64,000 nt of DNA from Flavobacterium sp. N2038 (GTDB lineage: Bacteria > Bacteroidota > Bacteroidia > Flavobacteriales > Flavobacteriaceae): positions 3,038,001-3,102,000 of the forward strand of contig NZ_CP110001.1 in the NCBI RefSeq assembly GCF_025947185.1. The letters are read 5' to 3'. Positions 33,677-41,895 of this stretch are shown here, piece after piece. The notes beneath the pieces were generated by a model. That model saw only the letters and a list, made by a program, of their open reading frames with translations. It did no database searches and was not told the DNA's origin. Position 1 is the first letter of the stretch. Every line of letters starts with the position of its first letter. Made by a program: the position numbers and the translations under genes.

Positions 33677-34609
33677 ATGGATAAAAACGTATTAGTACAG
33701 GAAATAATCCGCTTAAAAAAAGAAAAAAATGCCATTATCCTGGCTCATTATTATCAAAATGAAGACATTCAGGAAATTGCAGATTTTATTGGAGACAGTC
33801 TCGAATTATCCAAAAAAGCACAAACTACAAGTGCTGATATTATTGTATTTGCCGGAGTTCACTTCATGGCAGAAACAGCCAAAATTTTAAACCCGAACAA
33901 AAAAGTTCTGGTTCCGGATTGGGAAGCGGGCTGCTCACTGGCAGATGGCTGCGATCCCAAAGATTTTAAAATCTTCAAAAATCAATATCCCGATCATGTC
34001 ATAGTCACCTATATTAATTGCTCTGCCGAAATTAAAGCAATGAGCGATTTGGTCTGCACATCGGCAAATGCAAAAAAAATAATCGGATCAATACCTTTAG
34101 ATCAGAAAATTATTTTTGCTCCCGATCAAAATTTAGGCAATTATCTTCAAAAAGAAACCAATCGCGAATTTGTTTTGTGGAAAGGTTCCTGTGTTGTACA
34201 TGAAGCTTTTTCGCTGGATAAGCTCATTGACCTTTATAAAAAAAATCCAACGGCAAAAATTGCCGCACATCCCGAGTCTGAAAGCCATATATTAAAAATT
34301 GCCCATTATATTGGTTCGACTTCCGGGATCATTAACTTTATCAAAACGGATCCTACTGCCGTTTTTATTGTGGCTACAGAAGCCGGTATCCTGCATGAGC
34401 TTGCAAAAGCTGTACCTGACAAAATCCTGATCCCGGCTCCTACCACAGAAGACAATACCTGCGCCTGCAGTGAATGTGCCTTTATGAAAATGAACACGCT
34501 GGAAAAATTGTATTGGTGTCTTAAAAACGAAAGTCCGGAAATCCTGATACAGGAACAACTTAGAATTGATGCCCTGAAACCTATAGAGAAGATGCTCCAG
34601 TTATCTTAA
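33677..34609 (+). CDS. nadA: Quinolinate synthase A
   Basis: A 310-residue enzyme that condenses iminoaspartate with dihydroxyacetone phosphate to quinolinate in NAD synthesis. AIILAHYYQNEDIQEIAD, GVHFMAETAKIL, YINCSAEIKAMSD and EDNTCACSECAFMKMNTLEK are the conserved blocks, including the cysteines that hold the oxygen-sensitive 4Fe-4S cluster. The start at 33677 (MDKNVLVQEI) is chosen because it begins at the usual first helix; an in-frame ATG at 33647 would add 10 residues. It is the first gene after an FNR-like promoter, an unusual place for NAD synthesis, followed 28 bases later by nadB. Confidence 0.92.
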   Translation: MDKNVLVQEIIRLKKEKNAIILAHYYQNEDIQEIADFIGDSLELSKKAQTTSADIIVFAGVHFMAETAKILNPNKKVLVPDWEAGCSLADGCDPKDFKIFKNQYPDHVIVTYINCSAEIKAMSDLVCTSANAKKIIGSIPLDQKIIFAPDQNLGNYLQKETNREFVLWKGSCVVHEAFSLDKLIDLYKKNPTAKIAAHPESESHILKIAHYIGSTSGIINFIKTDPTAVFIVATEAGILHELAKAVPDKILIPAPTTEDNTCACSECAFMKMNTLEKLYWCLKNESPEILIQEQLRIDALKPIEKMLQLS

Positions 34610-34637
34610 AACCATCATAACCAAAAATCAAAATAAC

Positions 34638-36167
34638 ATGCTTAAAACAGATATACTTATTATTGGTTCTGGTATTTCGGGATTATTTTTTGCCATGAAA
34701 ATTGCTAAAAAACGTCCTGATTTATCTCTTGTTATCATGACTAAAGAAACGGCTAAAAATACCAATACACGATTTGCTCAGGGTGGAATTGCGGTGGTAA
34801 CCGAAAATCTTACGGATAGTTTTGCCCAACATATTAATGATACACTGCAAGCCGGAGACGGTCATTGTGATGAGAATATTGTAAAAATGGTAATCGAACA
34901 AGCTCCCGCAAGACTCAGAGAACTTCTTGAAATTGGAACTTTATTTGATAAAAATGAAAAAGGACAATGGGATTTAGGTCTGGAAGGAGGACATTCTCAG
35001 CATCGTATTCTACATCATAAAGACAGTTCCGGATTAGAAATTGAGGAAAAACTGCTAAAAATCATCAAAAAAACACCCAATGTTGAAATCTGGGAAAATC
35101 ATCAGGTTATAGATCTGAATACCGAAACAAAAAAAGACAAAACGACTTGTACCGGTGCTTTCTTTTATGATAAAAAACACAATCGGATAAAATATATCAG
35201 AACCCGAACTGTCATTTTAAGTACAGGAGGCTGCGGTCAGCTTTTTGAAAATACAACAAACCCTAAAATTGCAACCGGAGACGGAATTGCAATGGCGGCA
35301 CATGCCGGTGTTGCCATCGAAGACATGCAATATATTCAGTTTCATCCAACCGCTTTATATGCGGGAAAAGAAAATCCGCTGTTTCTAATATCTGAAGCTG
35401 TGAGAGGCTTTGGAGCTCATATTGTAAACGAAGATCAAAAAAGGTTTCTTTTTAAATATGATTTGCGAGGTGAACTGGCCACGCGTGATATTATTTCAAG
35501 GGCAATTAGCAAAGAAATACAAAACAGCTCAAAAAACCATGTTTATTTAGATTGCCGACATCTTGATGCTGATTCTTTTCATGCTCATTTTCCTGTAATT
35601 ACATCACATTGTAAGAGCGTTGGAATAGATCCCGAAAAAGATTTAATTCCCATTGTACCGGCAGCTCATTATCAGTGCGGAGGTATAAAAGTCGATCAAA
35701 ACGGATCGACCACAATTCCTAATCTTTATGCTATTGGCGAATGTGCCAGAACAGGTTTACATGGAAAAAATCGTCTGGCTTCAAATTCATTGCTCGAAGC
35801 ATTGGTTTTTGCACATCAGGCGGCTGCGAATGTAGACAAAACGATTTCAAAATTTATTTTTTCTACCAAAATACTGATTCCAAAGTTTCCGAAAGTACAG
35901 CAAACAAATGATTATTATGCCTTTGCAATTCTTAAACAGGAACTACAAAATGTAATTACTGCTTTTTACACCAGCAATGACCGAGACGCTGATTTGGCAT
36001 TCGAAAAAATTAAAATGCTAAACAACACTGCCATTTCTCAAATTGAAGCGCATGAAATTACCATCCCTTTTATAGAGTTTTCAAATATGCTTGCCACAGC
36101 CTTAATCATTATAAAACAATGCAAAGAGGAAAATAACAATCGTACCAGATCCAGAGCTAACATTTAA
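34638..36167 (+). CDS. nadB: L-aspartate oxidase
   Basis: A 509-residue flavoprotein of the succinate dehydrogenase/fumarate reductase family that makes iminoaspartate for NadA. IIGSGISGLFFAMKIA is the FAD motif, TRFAQGGIAVV the family block, EGGHSQHRILHHKD and QFHPTALY line the active site, and CGGIKVDQNGSTTIPNLYAI with GKNRLASNSLLEALVFAHQA is the second FAD block. It can use fumarate in place of oxygen, which fits an anaerobically expressed operon. Its gene lies between nadA and the di-iron repair gene with short gaps. Confidence 0.94.
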   Translation: MLKTDILIIGSGISGLFFAMKIAKKRPDLSLVIMTKETAKNTNTRFAQGGIAVVTENLTDSFAQHINDTLQAGDGHCDENIVKMVIEQAPARLRELLEIGTLFDKNEKGQWDLGLEGGHSQHRILHHKDSSGLEIEEKLLKIIKKTPNVEIWENHQVIDLNTETKKDKTTCTGAFFYDKKHNRIKYIRTRTVILSTGGCGQLFENTTNPKIATGDGIAMAAHAGVAIEDMQYIQFHPTALYAGKENPLFLISEAVRGFGAHIVNEDQKRFLFKYDLRGELATRDIISRAISKEIQNSSKNHVYLDCRHLDADSFHAHFPVITSHCKSVGIDPEKDLIPIVPAAHYQCGGIKVDQNGSTTIPNLYAIGECARTGLHGKNRLASNSLLEALVFAHQAAANVDKTISKFIFSTKILIPKFPKVQQTNDYYAFAILKQELQNVITAFYTSNDRDADLAFEKIKMLNNTAISQIEAHEITIPFIEFSNMLATALIIIKQCKEENNNRTRSRANI

Positions 36168-36186
36168 TTCAATATAACCTACCAAC

Positions 36187-36918
36187 ATGAAACTAACTAA
36201 TAAAACAACCATTGGCGAAATTGTAGCAGATGATTTTAGAACTGCCGTAATATTTACAAAATACCACATTGATTTTTGCTGTAAAGGACACCGGACTATC
36301 GAAGAAGTCTGTAAAAAACGAGATATCGATGAGGCTATTCTTATTAAGCATATTGAAACTGCAAAAAATGGAGCCGAAAATCAATCGTTTGATTATAAAT
36401 CGTGGCCCGTAGATTTACTGACCGATTATATTATAAAAACACATCATCGATATATTAAAGAAAAAGTGCCTGTTCTCGAAGAATATCTGAATAAATTATG
36501 TGCCGCTCATGGTGATAATCACACCGAACTCTATGAGATAAAAGCATTATTTCTGGATGCAGTATCCGATTTAGAAATTCATATGGATAAAGAAGAGCGC
36601 ACCTTGTTTCCTTTTATCATACAAATAAAAAGGGCACACAGCAAAGGATTATTTCTTGAAACGCCTCCTTTTGGATCCCTCGAAAATCAAATCATCCTGA
36701 TGAAAGAAGAACACAATACAGAAGGACAACGTTTTAAACGAATTGCCGCATTATCCAATAATTATACACCTCCTACTGATGCTTGTGCTACTTATAAAGT
36801 AACATTTGGAATGCTGGATGAATTTGAAAAAAATCTTCATAAGCACATCCATATGGAGAACAATATTCTGTTCCCTAAAGCACTCAGTCTTGAAAAAAAC
36901 GTTGAGCAAGTCTCATAA
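36187..36918 (+). CDS. ric: Iron-sulfur cluster repair di-iron protein (RIC/ScdA/YtfE family)
   Basis: A 243-residue protein. The N-terminal 65 residues (TIGEIVADDFRTAVIFTKYH, DFCCKGHRTIEEVCKK) are the ScdA_N/DUF542 domain. The rest is a hemerythrin-like bundle with the His/Glu ligands HHRYIKEKVPVLEEYL, HGDNHTELYE, HMDKEERTLFPF, EEHNTEG and HKHIHMENNILFP. RIC proteins repair iron-sulfur clusters damaged by NO or oxidants. It stands 19 bases after nadB, whose partner NadA has a labile cluster, and before the anaerobic ribonucleotide reductase genes, so it may protect both. Confidence 0.93.
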   Translation: MKLTNKTTIGEIVADDFRTAVIFTKYHIDFCCKGHRTIEEVCKKRDIDEAILIKHIETAKNGAENQSFDYKSWPVDLLTDYIIKTHHRYIKEKVPVLEEYLNKLCAAHGDNHTELYEIKALFLDAVSDLEIHMDKEERTLFPFIIQIKRAHSKGLFLETPPFGSLENQIILMKEEHNTEGQRFKRIAALSNNYTPPTDACATYKVTFGMLDEFEKNLHKHIHMENNILFPKALSLEKNVEQVS

Positions 36919-36929
36919 AAAATAAAAAC

Positions 36930-39053
36930 ATGGAAAAATATGTTATCAAACGTAATGGAGATTATAAACCTTTTGAGGCTTATAAAATTCAGGATGCCAT
37001 TCAAAAAGCTTTTCAAAGTGTAAATCTGCCTTTTGACAAAAGAATTTTTAAAACAGTGCTCTCCGGACTTGACGCAAAATATTCCTGGCCTGTAGAAGAA
37101 ATTCAGGATATTATTGAAAGAGTGCTTTTTGAAAATGGTTATTTTAAAACCATGCGCTCTTTTATTATCTACCGTCATACCAGAAAATTACAAAGAGAAC
37201 ATGTTAATGGCCTGAATGATGACACTACTTATGTAGACAGTACACAAACTGTTGACGAATATATTAACCAATCAGATTGGCGAATCAATGCCAACGCAAA
37301 TATCTCTTATTCTAATGCTGGATTGGTAAGCAATACTGCAGGTAAGATAATCGCCAATTATTGGTTGGATAAAATTTATAATAAAGAAGAAGGTTCTGCG
37401 CATCGTAATGGAGACATACACATTCACGATCTCGACTGCCTGACGGGATACTGCGCCGGATGGAGTTTGCGTGTACTGTTAAATGACGGATTTAACGGCG
37501 TGCGCGGACGCGTCGAGAGCAGACCTCCTTCTCATTTTAGAGAAGCTCTGGGACAAATGGCTAATTTTCTGGGAATTCTTCAGAGCGAATGGGCCGGCGC
37601 TCAGGCTTTCAGTTCTTTTGATACTTATTTGGCTCCTTATGTTTTTAAGGATCAGCTTTCTTACGAAGAAGTTTTAAAAGGAATCAGAAGTTTTGTATAT
37701 AATCTGAATGTTCCTGCCCGCTGGGGTCAATCGCCCTTTACCAATATCACTTTGGACTGGAATGTTCCTGAGGATTTAAGAGAACAAATCCCGACCCGAA
37801 AAAACGAACATTTATTTTTGCATACAGAAAATCAGGAGCTGCTTAGAGAAGCACAAAAAAGAGGTGTTGATAATCTGACGAACTTAAAATATACCCATTT
37901 TCAAAAGGAAATGAATCTTATTAATAAAGCCTATTATACGATCATGACAGAAGGCGATGCAAATGGCCAGCCTTTTACTTTTCCGATTCCAACAGTCAAT
38001 ATCACAGAAGATTTTGACTGGCAAGGTGAAAATGTCGACTTGTTATTTGAAAATACAGCTAAAATAGGTTCTTCTTATTTTCAGAATTTTATTGGCAGCC
38101 AGTATATTCTGGATGATAAAGGAAACAGGGTCGAGAATCCTGATGCCTACAAACCCAATGCAGTACGAAGTATGTGCTGCAGATTGCAATTGGATTTAAG
38201 GGAATTGCTTAAACGCGGAAATGGTCTTTTTGGCAGCGCCGAAATGACGGGAAGCATTGGTGTTGTAACCATCAATATGGCACGTTTAGGTTATCTGCAT
38301 CATGGAAACATCATTAACTTGTTTATGCATCTGGATGAACTGCTTAAAATAGCCAAATCGACATTGGAGAAAAAAAGAATCTTTATTCAAAAAATGTACG
38401 ATCAGGGACTTTATCCTTATACACAGCGCTATTTAAAACATTTCAGAAATCATTTCTCTACGATTGGCGTAAACGGAATGAACGAAATGGTCATTAATTT
38501 TTCAAAAGGGAAACACAATATTACAGACAACTCGGGAATTAGTTTTGCTACAGAAATTCTGGATCACATTCGATTAAGAATGAAGGAATTCCAGGAAGAA
38601 ACCGGAAACTTATATAATCTTGAAGCCACTCCGGCCGAAGGAACAACGTATAGATTTGCAAAGGAAGATAAAAAACGTTTTCCTAAAATTTTTCAGGCCG
38701 GATTAAACGAAAATATCTATTATACCAATAGTTCACAAATTCCGGTTGATCACACAGATGATCCTTTTGAGGCTTTATTGCTTCAGGATGAACTGCAATG
38801 CAAATATACCGGCGGTACCGTTTTGCATTTGTATATGAGAGAAAAAATCAGCAGTCCTGAAGCCTGCAAAAACTTTGTAAAAAAGGTTTTAACCAACTTT
38901 AAACTGCCTTACATTACTGTAACACCCATTTTTAGCATTTGTCCGGTTCATGGGTATCTTAACGGAGAACATGAATATTGCCCAAAATGCGATGATCTTA
39001 TATTAACAGAAAACAATCAAAAAAATCTCGCTTATGAAAACAAAAACGCTTAA
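36930..39053 (+). CDS. nrdD: Anaerobic ribonucleoside-triphosphate reductase, main chain without the glycyl-radical tail
   Basis: A 707-residue NrdD that reduces NTPs to dNTPs without oxygen. MEKYVIKRNGDYKPFEAYKI begins an ATP-cone domain (1-95) and the catalytic barrel follows (GDIHIHDLDCLTGYCAGW, FTFPIPTVNITEDF, GNGLFGSAEMTGSIGVVTIN). The zinc-binding block is near the C-terminus, CPVHGYLNGEHEYCPKCDD. The chain then stops, without the RVxGYLxPVxxWNxGK glycyl-radical segment of usual NrdDs. That segment is encoded by the next small overlapping gene. A polypeptide split or a +1 frameshift must join them functionally. Confidence 0.93.
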   Translation: MEKYVIKRNGDYKPFEAYKIQDAIQKAFQSVNLPFDKRIFKTVLSGLDAKYSWPVEEIQDIIERVLFENGYFKTMRSFIIYRHTRKLQREHVNGLNDDTTYVDSTQTVDEYINQSDWRINANANISYSNAGLVSNTAGKIIANYWLDKIYNKEEGSAHRNGDIHIHDLDCLTGYCAGWSLRVLLNDGFNGVRGRVESRPPSHFREALGQMANFLGILQSEWAGAQAFSSFDTYLAPYVFKDQLSYEEVLKGIRSFVYNLNVPARWGQSPFTNITLDWNVPEDLREQIPTRKNEHLFLHTENQELLREAQKRGVDNLTNLKYTHFQKEMNLINKAYYTIMTEGDANGQPFTFPIPTVNITEDFDWQGENVDLLFENTAKIGSSYFQNFIGSQYILDDKGNRVENPDAYKPNAVRSMCCRLQLDLRELLKRGNGLFGSAEMTGSIGVVTINMARLGYLHHGNIINLFMHLDELLKIAKSTLEKKRIFIQKMYDQGLYPYTQRYLKHFRNHFSTIGVNGMNEMVINFSKGKHNITDNSGISFATEILDHIRLRMKEFQEETGNLYNLEATPAEGTTYRFAKEDKKRFPKIFQAGLNENIYYTNSSQIPVDHTDDPFEALLLQDELQCKYTGGTVLHLYMREKISSPEACKNFVKKVLTNFKLPYITVTPIFSICPVHGYLNGEHEYCPKCDDLILTENNQKNLAYENKNA

Positions 39054-39201
39054 AGTTTTAGCCCAAAACCAAACCAAAAGAAGCAAATGTTTGGTGTACA
39101 CAAGAGTAATGGGATATCACAGACCTGTAGAAAGTTTTAATATTGGAAAAAAAGGCGAACACCAGCAACGAACTCATTTTGAAGAAGCCGTTAACTGCTA
39201 A
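39034..39201 (+). CDS. Separate glycyl-radical peptide of NrdD, 55 residues
   Basis: This small gene begins with ATG inside the last codons of nrdD (20-base overlap) in a different frame. It encodes KRSKCLVYTRVMGY and HRPVESFNIGKKGEHQQR, a close match to the NrdD C-terminus RVxGYLxPVxxWNxGKxxEF that carries the glycyl radical; the radical Gly would be that of RVMGY. It lacks a partner within itself and must dock on the nrdD product. It overlaps the predicted start of nrdG by up to 59 bases. Whether it is translated from its own ATG or by frameshift is unknown, but the ATG and its context favour independent initiation. Confidence 0.82.
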   Translation: MKTKTLKVLAQNQTKRSKCLVYTRVMGYHRPVESFNIGKKGEHQQRTHFEEAVNC

Positions 39202-39871
39202 AGCAATTTACAGCATTACTCCTTTTACATTACTGGATTATCCAGGTAAAACAGCCTGCATTATTTGGTTTGCAGGCTGTAATATGAAATGCCTATATTG
39301 CTATAATCCTGATATTGTTTTGGGAAAAGGAAAAATAGATTTCGAAAATGTTCTTTCTTTTCTCAAGTCACGAAAAGGGTTGTTAGACGGTGTTGTTCTA
39401 AGTGGTGGCGAATGTACTATGCATAAAAATATCATTCCTTTTATAGAAAAAATCAAAGCATTGGGCTTTATGGTCAAGATTGATACAAACGGTTCAAAGC
39501 CTTTAGTATTAAAAGAATTGATTCAGAAGAAGCTCATCGATTATGCAGCACTGGATTTTAAAAGTCTTCCTGAAACCTTTGAGCATATAACTCAATCAGA
39601 TTGGTTTTCGGAGTTTGAACAAAGTTTTTCTTTACTGATGGATTCAGTAATTCCTTTTGAAATTCGGACAACTTATCATTCCTCATTAATCAGTGAATCA
39701 GAGTTTATAAAAATGATTGCTTATCTGGAAACCAGAAATTATGAAGGAAATTATTATGTACAGCACTTTATGAATAATGTACCAACACTCTCTAAATTAG
39801 AAAATTCAGATAAAAAAATAAGACTTAAAGACTTCTCAACCACTAAAATAAAAGTCATTTTTAGAGAATGA
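39143..39871 (+). CDS. nrdG: NrdG-type radical SAM activase
   Basis: A 242-residue enzyme that makes the glycyl radical of NrdD. SITPFTLLDYPGKTACIIWF leads into AGCNMKCLYCYNP, the CxxxCxxC cluster motif, and VVLSGGECTMH is the GGE motif. There is no ATG in a suitable place. TTG at 39143 gives this frame; a TTG at 39179 (36 bases later) would remove an N-terminal extension that is not usual in the family and avoid most of the overlap with the glycyl peptide. The start is therefore uncertain. Order nrdD, radical peptide, nrdG is as expected for one functional unit. Confidence 0.9.
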   Translation: MEKKANTSNELILKKPLTAKAIYSITPFTLLDYPGKTACIIWFAGCNMKCLYCYNPDIVLGKGKIDFENVLSFLKSRKGLLDGVVLSGGECTMHKNIIPFIEKIKALGFMVKIDTNGSKPLVLKELIQKKLIDYAALDFKSLPETFEHITQSDWFSEFEQSFSLLMDSVIPFEIRTTYHSSLISESEFIKMIAYLETRNYEGNYYVQHFMNNVPTLSKLENSDKKIRLKDFSTTKIKVIFRE

Positions 39872-39928
39872 TTGATACGGAATTTTAATCCTTTTTACGA
39901 ATTAGTAAAATTAAAAAACAATGGTATT

Positions 39929-40375
39929 ATGACACTTCATCATTTTGTACTAGTAATTCATCTTCTCGCTGCAACAGTTTGGGTTGGAGGTCATTTACTG
40001 CTTAGTATTTGCTATTTGCCATTAGCATTAAAGAAAAAAGATCCCCAGATTATTTTAAATTTTGAAAGAAGATTTGAAGCTCTCGGAATGTCTTCCCTCA
40101 TTTTACTGATTATTACCGGAATCTGGATGGCCTACGATTTTGGAGTAACATCTGAAACCTGGTTTAGTTTCTCCGGCGGGTTTGAAAAAGTGATCTCGAT
40201 AAAACTTTTATTACTACTCCTCACATTTATATGTGCAATTTGTGCACAATTTTTTGTGTTGCCCAATCTTAACCAAAACAATATCAAAAAAATGGCTGTT
40301 ATCATTCTTTCCGTTACAACAATTGCGGTGACCATGCTTATTCTGGGATCAACACTACGATACGGCGGAATTTAA
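39929..40375 (+). CDS. CopD-like integral membrane protein
   Basis: A 148-residue membrane protein with four predicted helices: LHHFVLVIHLLAATVWVGGH with two His and a Trp, ALGMSSLILLIITGIWMA, VISIKLLLLLLTFICAICA, and MAVIILSVTTIAVTMLILGS. The His-containing first helix and WVGGH motif match CopD/DUF2231-like membrane proteins associated with copper or heme. The ATG at 39929 starts immediately before the first helix; a TTG at 39872 would add 19 residues. It lies 57 bases after nrdG and before a strong terminator, so it probably ends the operon. Function uncertain. Confidence 0.75.
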   Translation: MTLHHFVLVIHLLAATVWVGGHLLLSICYLPLALKKKDPQIILNFERRFEALGMSSLILLIITGIWMAYDFGVTSETWFSFSGGFEKVISIKLLLLLLTFICAICAQFFVLPNLNQNNIKKMAVIILSVTTIAVTMLILGSTLRYGGI

Positions 40376-40391
40376 TAAACGTGTGTAATTG

Positions 40392-40437
40392 TTTTAAACA
40401 CCTAGTCCCGATAGCTATCGGGACTAGGTGTTTAAAA
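40392..40437. terminator. Perfect 46-bp palindromic terminator
   Basis: A perfect palindrome centred at 40414/40415 on CCCGATAGCTATCGGG, with T-run and A-run flanks. It lies between the convergent CopD-like gene and the TolC-like gene and can terminate both. The core is of a repetitive type seen in Flavobacterium intergenic regions. Confidence 0.85.
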
Positions 40438-40476
40438 TTAAATTCCGCTCAATAAATATTTAAACAAAAAGATCGC

Positions 40477-41895
40477 TTAATCAGGATTGGCAAGGATTTT
40501 ATACAATTCGGCATTTGAAATGTAAAACTGATTCTCGATACTAATTTGAGATAGCTTTGCGCTTACCAGATTATTTTCTCTTGAATTGAGCAGGAAAATA
40601 GAGCTTTCGCCAAAAGAGAACAACTTCTCCTCAGAGTTGAGCATCGTGGTATAATCTTTAACCAAATTATCAATAACGCTTTTTTGTTTTTTTAAAGATG
40701 CAATTTCGGTTTGCTGCGCTTTAATCTTATTTTTAAGTTCCAGTCTTTGCTGTTCGATATCAAACTGCAAATCCTGAATTTTAAGTTTGGCTATTTTAAG
40801 GCTTCCTCGCTCCTTTCTCAGGAAAATCGGAATACTGAAATCAACATTAAACTTATAATCATCAGCATTAAAAGAGCTAAAATACGAAGGCTCCGAAATA
40901 TAATTATAGCCCACATTTAACTTAGGAAGCAATGAATTTGCTTTTAGTTTTCTGCCAATTTCCAGCATATCCATTTTGGTTTCCAGTGCCTGAATTTTAG
41001 GATGCGATTCCAGCGTTTCTACATTTACCATCATGGCATCTGTTTTAAGCGTTTCTTCAACCGTCTGTACCAGTTTTTCTTCCGGTCTCACAAGATCATC
41101 CAATTCAACCGGAACGTTTTCAATCCAAAGATAATTGGACAAATAGAGTTTTGCTTTTGCTAATTTCAAATTTCCGTTTTCAACATTCAGTTCTCTGTTT
41201 CTTACTGTAATTCCAGCTTCTACACTATCAATTGCAGGAGAATCTCCAAGTGCGATTAGTTTTTTTACACCCTCAAAGCGTGTGCTGGCAAAACCTAAAT
41301 ATTTCTTATAAAGTTCAGCTTCATTATAGCTTTTTCTCCATTCAAAATAAGCTTCACTCGCTTTATACAAAACTTCTATTGCTCTTAGTTTTCGCTGAGC
41401 ATCACTTAACTTTACCTGCAATTTACCTTCACGAACATCGGCCATTCTTTGGTTTATAAACATTCCCTGTCCCAATGCCACACTAACACCAAGAGAGGTT
41501 AATCCGGCCTCAGGAGTACGATTCTGCGGATTATAATATTGTCCGTCTGTTTCATCAAATCCGGCTTTAATTTCCACACCATACCAGGTCGGGATTTTAA
41601 AACTGCTGTTTAAAAGCGAATAATACTCTGTTCCTTTAAATTCTTTTTTACTGTAATCTACTTCTATTTTAGGATCAAAACCTCCACGCGCCTGCATAAG
41701 AGCAGCCTGAGCCTGACTTACTTCAAGATTAGCCTGCTTTACCAGTGGATGGTATTTTTTTACGTATCCTAAAAACTCGCTGTAACTAAGTTCTTCTTTA
41801 TTAAAATTCTGACTGTATGAGGTCGAAAAACAGCATAAAAATAAAAGAGAAAGCAATCTTACAGCATTATTCAGTTTATTTTTTATCCTTACCAT
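40477..41895 (-). CDS. TolC-family outer-membrane channel
   Basis: A 472-residue protein. The ATG at 41895 is chosen because it begins a signal peptide (MVRIKNKLNNAVRLLSLLFL, cleaved after SYS); an in-frame start at 41943 would add 16 residues. The body is the duplicated helical hairpin pattern of TolC (LSYSEFLGYVKKYHPLVKQA, LEVSQAQAALMQARGGFDP near the start; long coiled coils later). It overlaps the HlyD-like gene by 20 bases and forms the outer-membrane part of a three-component exporter. Confidence 0.88.
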   Translation of the reverse strand: MVRIKNKLNNAVRLLSLLFLCCFSTSYSQNFNKEELSYSEFLGYVKKYHPLVKQANLEVSQAQAALMQARGGFDPKIEVDYSKKEFKGTEYYSLLNSSFKIPTWYGVEIKAGFDETDGQYYNPQNRTPEAGLTSLGVSVALGQGMFINQRMADVREGKLQVKLSDAQRKLRAIEVLYKASEAYFEWRKSYNEAELYKKYLGFASTRFEGVKKLIALGDSPAIDSVEAGITVRNRELNVENGNLKLAKAKLYLSNYLWIENVPVELDDLVRPEEKLVQTVEETLKTDAMMVNVETLESHPKIQALETKMDMLEIGRKLKANSLLPKLNVGYNYISEPSYFSSFNADDYKFNVDFSIPIFLRKERGSLKIAKLKIQDLQFDIEQQRLELKNKIKAQQTEIASLKKQKSVIDNLVKDYTTMLNSEEKLFSFGESSIFLLNSRENNLVSAKLSQISIENQFYISNAELYKILANPD

